Source: an uncultured Paracoccaceae bacterium (GTDB lineage: Bacteria; Pseudomonadota; Alphaproteobacteria; Rhodobacterales; Rhodobacteraceae). Taken from it: a stretch of DNA of 64,000 nucleotides. The position numbers and the translations under genes are program-made. The notes beneath the pieces were generated by a model. It had not been told where the DNA came from. It made no database searches and worked only from the letters and a program-made list of their open reading frames with translations. How positions within the stretch are numbered: position 1 is the stretch's first letter; each line of letters starts with the position of its first letter. Below are positions 59,572 through 64,000 of this stretch, piece after piece. The stretch covers positions 496,001 through 560,000 of the forward strand of contig CANMDF010000001.1 in NCBI GenBank assembly GCA_947496605.1, given 5' to 3'.

Positions 59572-62500
59572 ATGTCTGATCCCAAACACATCACAGTCAG
59601 TGGCGCTCCCGAAGGGTATGATGCCCAATTGATCCTTGCTGAAATGGGCAAGGGTGCACCTGTGATGCATGTGGCCCGCGATGATAAACGTCTGGCTGCG
59701 ATGCAGGCGGCTTTGGCTTTCTTTGCGCCTCATGTACCGGTTTTTGTCTTCCCTGCATGGGATTGTCTGCCCTACGATCGCGTCTCGCCCAATACCGATA
59801 TTTCTGCCGCACGTATGGCGACCCTTGCAGGTCTTGTGCACGGGATGCCGGAACAGTTCATCTTGCTGACATCTTTGTCTGCTGCGACCCAAAGGGTGCC
59901 CGCGCGGACCTTGCTGCGCGAAGCCGCCTTCAAAGCGACGGTCGGCAAACGCATGGACGAAAAGGGGTTACGCGATTTTCTGGTGCGGATGGGCTTTACC
60001 CAAAGCCCGACGGTGATGGAGCCCGGCGACTATGCTGTGCGCGGTGGTATCATCGATATTTATCCGCCCGGTCAGTCCGGTCCGGTGCGGCTTGATCTGT
60101 TTGGCGATGTGCTTGACGGTGCACGCCGGTTTGATCCCGCGACCCAACGCACGACAGAGACCCTGTCTGAAGTCGAACTTGCTCCGGTTTCCGAGGTGGT
60201 TCTGGATGAGGCTGCCATCACGCGGTTCCGCCAAAGCTATCGATTGGAATTTGGTGCGGCCGGCACTGACGACCCGCTTTATGAGGCAGTCTCGGCAGGG
60301 CGCAAACATGCCGGCGTGGAGCATTGGTTGGGTTTCTTCCAAGATGATCTGGAAACGCTGTTTGATTATCTTCCCAAGGCCACGATCACGCTTGATGATC
60401 AAATGACACCTATGCGTATTGCACGCTGGGATAGCATCGCGGATCAACATGGCACGCGCATGCACGCTTTGTCGCAAAAAGGGCGTATGGATAGCGTGTA
60501 TAAACCTGCACCTCCAGAGCTGCTTTATCTGGATGATGCAGCATGGGACGCGGCCGTTGCAGGCAGGCGCGTTATGCAATTGTCACCTCTGAAACAGGCA
60601 ACAGGGCCGGGCGTTATCGATGCGGGCGGTCGCATTGGGCGCAACTTCTCGCCTGAACGCCAGCAAGAACAGATCAGCCTTTTCAGTGCTTTGGCGGATC
60701 ATATTAAAGCTAAATTGCATGATGGTCCGGTTGTCGTCGCCTCCTATTCGGAAGGTGCAAGGGAACGTCTGGAAGGTCTTATCGAAGACGAAGGCGTGGC
60801 CGAGGCGATTTCGGTCACTGATTATAGTCGCGTTGGCAAACGTGGCCTTCATTTGGCTGTTTGGGCGCTCGATCACGGCTTTGAGACGCCCGGTCTGACG
60901 GTGATTTCCGAACAAGACGTGCTGGGTGACCGCCTGATCCGGCAAACCAAGCGCAAACGCCGTGCCGAGAATTTTCTGTCAGAGGCCAACAGTCTTTCGC
61001 CGGGTGATTTGGTCGTGCACGTCGATCACGGTGTTGGGCGCTATATCGGCATGGAAGTTGTGACCGCACTGGGTGCCGCCCATGAATGCTTGTTGCTAGA
61101 ATATGCTGAAAGTTCAAAGCTTTACCTGCCAGTTGAGAATATCGAACTACTGTCAAAGTACGGCCATGAGACAGGGCTCCTGGACAAGTTGGGTGGTGGT
61201 GCGTGGCAGGCCAAGAAAGCCAAGCTGAAAGAACGCATTCGTCAGATTGCCGAACGCTTGATCCGGGTCGCGGCAGAGCGTGAATTGCGCACTGCACCGG
61301 CACTTGATCCACCTGATGGGCTTTGGGATCAGTTCTTGGCGCGGTTTCCATATGTGGAAACAGATGATCAGCTTGCCGCGATAGAAGATGTCCTGACCGA
61401 TCTGGGGTCAGGTAAGCCGATGGATCGTCTGATCTGTGGCGATGTGGGTTTTGGCAAGACCGAAGTCGCAATCAGGGCGGCGTTTATTGCCGCGCTTTCG
61501 GGGGTGCAGGTCGCAATTATTGCGCCAACAACTTTGCTGGCACGGCAGCATTATCAGAATTTCGCAGAACGGTTCCGAGGATTTCCCGTCAATGTTCGGC
61601 CGCTCTCGCGGTTTGTATCGACCAAAGACGCAAACTTGACGCGTGACGGCTTGTCCAAAGGCACCGTTGATATCGTGGTCGGCACCCATGCGCTCTTGGC
61701 CAAAGGCGTGCGGTTCAAAAACCTTGGTTTGCTTGTCATTGACGAAGAACAGAAATTTGGCGTCCAGCACAAAGAACGGCTCAAGCAATTGCGCACGGAC
61801 GTTCATGTTCTCACGCTGACAGCCACGCCTATTCCGCGCACATTGCAGCTGTCGCTGTCGGGTGTGCGCGATCTGTCAATCATCGGCACACCGCCCATCG
61901 ACCGCTTGGCAATCCGTACTTATGTGAGCGAATTTGATACGATTACCATACGCGAAGCCTTGCTGCGTGAGCACTATCGCGGGGGTCAGTCCTTTGTGGT
62001 GGTGCCACGCATCTCGGACATGGAAGAGATGGAAGATTTCCTCAAGCGCGAAGTGCCTGAGGTTAGCTTTGTTGTGGCCACCGGACAAATGGCTGCCGGT
62101 GAGCTGGATGACCGCATGAACGCTTTTTATGACGGAAAATACGATGTCTTGCTGGCGACCACGATTGTTGAGAGCGGTTTGGATATCCCAACGGCCAATA
62201 CAATGATCGTGTGGCGGTCAGATATGTTCGGCCTTAGTCAGCTTTACCAAATCCGGGGCAGGGTAGGACGCTCAAAAACACGCGCCTATGCCTATCTGAC
62301 AACCAAACCGCGCCAGAAACTGACGGATACGGCGCAAAAGCGTCTACGTGTTCTTGGGTCGATCGATACGCTTGGGGCTGGCTTTACGCTGGCGAGCCAG
62401 GATTTGGACATTCGTGGTGCGGGTAATCTGTTGGGTGAAGAACAATCGGGTCAAATGCGTGAAGTGGGATATGAGCTTTACCAACAAATGCTGGAAGACC

Positions 62501-63018
62501 AGATCGCTGCCATCCGCTCTGGTCAGGCTGAAGGCATCATTGATGATGGCCAGTGGGCACCGCAGATCAATCTTGGCGTGCCTGTCCTGATCCCTGATGA
62601 TTATGTGCCTGACTTGGACGTACGCCTGGGGCTTTATCGCCGTTTGTCGGAACTGACGACCAAAGTCGAATTGGAAGGTTTCGCCGCCGAGCTGATCGAC
62701 CGTTTTGGAAAGCTGCCGCGCGAGGTGAACACGCTGATGCTGGTCGTGCGTATCAAGGCGATGTGTAAGCGAGCAGGCATTGCGAAATTGGACGCTGGCC
62801 CAAAGGGGGCCACGCTTCAGTTCCACAATGATAAATTTGCGTCTCCTAAGGGGTTGGTTGATTTCATTGGTGCCCAAAATGGCATGGCCAAAGTGAAGGA
62901 CAACAAGATTGTTGTGCGCCGTGACTGGGCCAAAGAACGCGATAAAATCCAAGGCGCGTTTAATATCGCACGGGATCTGGCGCAGAAGTTGGCTGAGGAA
63001 AAGAAAAAGACAGGCTGA
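59572..63018 (+). CDS. mfd: Transcription-repair coupling factor Mfd
   Basis: Large DNA translocase that removes RNA polymerase stalled at lesions and recruits UvrA, 1148 residues. Domains in order are a UvrB-like homology module (1-350), the RNA polymerase interaction domain (about 470-560, HVDHGVGRYIGME), and the helicase core: Walker A GDVGFGKTEVA, DEEQKFG and TATPIPRTLQ. A TRG region (GRVGRSKTRAYAYL) follows, then a C-terminal UvrA-masking domain. Full length for the family. Confidence 0.97.
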   Translation: MSDPKHITVSGAPEGYDAQLILAEMGKGAPVMHVARDDKRLAAMQAALAFFAPHVPVFVFPAWDCLPYDRVSPNTDISAARMATLAGLVHGMPEQFILLTSLSAATQRVPARTLLREAAFKATVGKRMDEKGLRDFLVRMGFTQSPTVMEPGDYAVRGGIIDIYPPGQSGPVRLDLFGDVLDGARRFDPATQRTTETLSEVELAPVSEVVLDEAAITRFRQSYRLEFGAAGTDDPLYEAVSAGRKHAGVEHWLGFFQDDLETLFDYLPKATITLDDQMTPMRIARWDSIADQHGTRMHALSQKGRMDSVYKPAPPELLYLDDAAWDAAVAGRRVMQLSPLKQATGPGVIDAGGRIGRNFSPERQQEQISLFSALADHIKAKLHDGPVVVASYSEGARERLEGLIEDEGVAEAISVTDYSRVGKRGLHLAVWALDHGFETPGLTVISEQDVLGDRLIRQTKRKRRAENFLSEANSLSPGDLVVHVDHGVGRYIGMEVVTALGAAHECLLLEYAESSKLYLPVENIELLSKYGHETGLLDKLGGGAWQAKKAKLKERIRQIAERLIRVAAERELRTAPALDPPDGLWDQFLARFPYVETDDQLAAIEDVLTDLGSGKPMDRLICGDVGFGKTEVAIRAAFIAALSGVQVAIIAPTTLLARQHYQNFAERFRGFPVNVRPLSRFVSTKDANLTRDGLSKGTVDIVVGTHALLAKGVRFKNLGLLVIDEEQKFGVQHKERLKQLRTDVHVLTLTATPIPRTLQLSLSGVRDLSIIGTPPIDRLAIRTYVSEFDTITIREALLREHYRGGQSFVVVPRISDMEEMEDFLKREVPEVSFVVATGQMAAGELDDRMNAFYDGKYDVLLATTIVESGLDIPTANTMIVWRSDMFGLSQLYQIRGRVGRSKTRAYAYLTTKPRQKLTDTAQKRLRVLGSIDTLGAGFTLASQDLDIRGAGNLLGEEQSGQMREVGYELYQQMLEDQIAAIRSGQAEGIIDDGQWAPQINLGVPVLIPDDYVPDLDVRLGLYRRLSELTTKVELEGFAAELIDRFGKLPREVNTLMLVVRIKAMCKRAGIAKLDAGPKGATLQFHNDKFASPKGLVDFIGAQNGMAKVKDNKIVVRRDWAKERDKIQGAFNIARDLAQKLAEEKKKTG

Positions 63019-63029
63019 CACCTGCCTTT

Positions 63030-63049
63030 GCCTCCGGCGGGGATATTTG
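63030..63049. repeat. Short GCCTCCGGCGG-type intergenic element
   Basis: GCCTCCGGCGGGGATATTTG lies 11 bases after the mfd stop codon. A degenerate copy follows another stop at 19473-19490. I recall near-identical elements at many gene ends in Roseobacter-group genomes, but that is memory, not a search. Confidence 0.6.
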
Positions 63050-63066
63050 TCGGCCTATAATAACGA

Positions 63067-64000
63067 CTAGGTCTCACCCGGCCGCTTGATCAGTGTCGTT
63101 AGCCACAGTGCCGCGGTGGCGCAGCATAGTATTCCGATAGCCATAGGGATGGGCGTGCCATTGAAGGTTAGACCGACCGGCGCTGCGATGATCACGCCGC
63201 CAATTGTCGCAAAGGCGGAAATAACTGACGCGGCCATACCAGCGATATGTCCCATTTCTTCCATTGCGAGCGCGTTAAGGTTGCCTATGGTCAATCCGGC
63301 TTGGAAAAAATTGGACGTGATCCAGACGACATATGTGCCGAACACCAACCAATAGGGCCCATCTGCCAACGTGATCGCGATCATTAAGAGGGTTATCCCG
63401 ATTTGAACCGTGAACATGGCTTTGATGATGGCGCGCATCCCAAGGCGCACAACAATCCGCGCATTGAGAACACTGGCTGAAGCTGCAACGACGGCGATGC
63501 CTCCAAACCAATAGTGGAAATGGTCACCTTGTCCGAAGGTGATATCAAAGACCTGCTGGGTGGACGACAAAATGGTGAAAAGCATCCCATAGGTCAGCGT
63601 TTGCACCAAGATCGACAAACGCGCGGTCCGGTGAGCAAACATCTCTTGGATAGCGCGGCCCATCGCAAAGACGCTGACCGGACGCCGGTTCTCACGCGCG
63701 AGCGTTTCTGGCTGCCGGATCACCAGCCACAAGAGCGTCAGGACCGAAAAGAGTATGAAGGCCAAGAAAATAGCACGCCAACCAAAGCCCAGAATAATGA
63801 AGTGCCCCAAAGTAGGTGCCAACGCAGGCACCAATGAGAAGACAACCATCACAAACGACAATATCCGCGCCATATTCGGGCCCGAATAAAGATCGCGGAT
63901 CAACGCCATTGCCACAACCCGTGGACCTGCGGCGCCCAAGCCTTGCACGACACGGGCCGCAAGCATGACTTCGAGGCTGGAAGACGCCCATGCTACAGCA
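63067..64000 (-). CDS. Bcr/CflA-type MFS drug transporter, 5'-truncated by window edge
   Basis: Proton-driven efflux transporter of the DHA1 (Bcr/CflA) branch of the major facilitator superfamily. The frame stays open to base 64000 with sequence like AWASSSLEVM before MLAARVVQGLGAAGPRV. The first helices and true start are therefore outside. Visible are the RVVQGLGAAGPRVV motif, LVPALAPTLGHFI, and eight to nine further helices. Substrate unknown. The gene converges on mfd across a 48-base gap holding the repeat element. Confidence 0.9.
   Translation of the reverse strand, partial: AVAWASSSLEVMLAARVVQGLGAAGPRVVAMALIRDLYSGPNMARILSFVMVVFSLVPALAPTLGHFIILGFGWRAIFLAFILFSVLTLLWLVIRQPETLARENRRPVSVFAMGRAIQEMFAHRTARLSILVQTLTYGMLFTILSSTQQVFDITFGQGDHFHYWFGGIAVVAASASVLNARIVVRLGMRAIIKAMFTVQIGITLLMIAITLADGPYWLVFGTYVVWITSNFFQAGLTIGNLNALAMEEMGHIAGMAASVISAFATIGGVIIAAPVGLTFNGTPIPMAIGILCCATAALWLTTLIKRPGET

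Overview
The window is a contiguous piece of an alphaproteobacterial chromosome, almost certainly a marine Rhodobacterales (Roseobacter-group) bacterium. The evidence is the CtrA / SciP / ChpT cell-cycle genes, ribosomal protein L21 with a long Ala/Lys/Pro and helix-hairpin-helix tail, a tripartite tricarboxylate transporter, the ornithine-lipid pair olsB-olsA, two large GcvT-type FAD dehydrogenases, Hint-domain proteins, and moderate GC with dense, often overlapping genes. I see no phage, insertion sequence, CRISPR array or origin. Both ends cut genes (a tctC-like gene at base 1, an MFS drug transporter at base 64000).

Layout. 1-5030: a tctCBA transporter followed by a maleate-isomerase/Asp-Glu-racemase-like enzyme and an M24 peptidase-like enzyme, apparently one uptake and breakdown unit of unknown substrate. 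5045-8170: tRNA-Ser(CGA), a DUF2059 exported protein, two small lipoproteins, then rplU-rpmA. 8238-12777: two GNAT acetyltransferases, then obgE-proB-proA (GTPase plus proline synthesis). 12774-20764: chpT, a DUF3553 miniprotein, olsB-olsA, a ThiE-like protein, trmJ, ctaA, an M32 carboxypeptidase, a crotonase-fold protein and a hotdog thioesterase. 20761-24512: remains of a zinc-ribbon membrane-protein gene, rplM-rpsI, and an overlapping trio of PagL-like hydrolase, TetR regulator and PPK2. 24574-31634: an alpha/beta hydrolase, metA of the acetyl-CoA type, a P-loop ATPase of unknown role, DUF4336, two tandem Tat-exported YHS proteins, a Hint protein and mnmA.

31767-37426: sciP, ctrA, ligA, recG and a 40-residue membrane protein behind a perfect GTTC-N7-GTTC element, the alphaproteobacterial LexA (SOS) box. 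37609-45359: a NifU-like scaffold, hisI, gluQRS, a methyltransferase, trmFO, an outer-membrane protein, gyrA and a 38-residue lipoprotein. 45446-49904: ornithine cyclodeaminase and arginase with a divergent Lrp regulator (arginine to proline), dsbB, a YqaA-type membrane protein and a YpfJ-type zinc protease. 49954-57860: tRNA-Leu(CAA), a second Hint protein, a MobA-like nucleotidyltransferase, two divergent paralogous FAD/GcvT dehydrogenases, a SYLF lipoprotein and an unknown membrane protein. 57876-64000: hemB, a membrane protein of the kind annotated as a SufBCD component, mfd, and the MFS transporter.

Two proline routes lie here: glutamate via ProB/ProA and arginine via arginase/OCD. Four tRNA-modification genes (trmJ, mnmA, gluQRS, trmFO) and four DNA repair or topology genes (ligA, recG, gyrA, mfd) are also present. 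The best candidate for something undescribed is the SOS-box-controlled 40-residue membrane protein at 37304-37426. Its transcript appears to continue through a structured, roughly 145-base untranslated region to a strong terminator, which resembles the logic of small SOS-induced membrane proteins such as SidA of Caulobacter or TisB of E. coli without visible sequence similarity to them. Functional names rest on motif recognition by eye; no database search was run.
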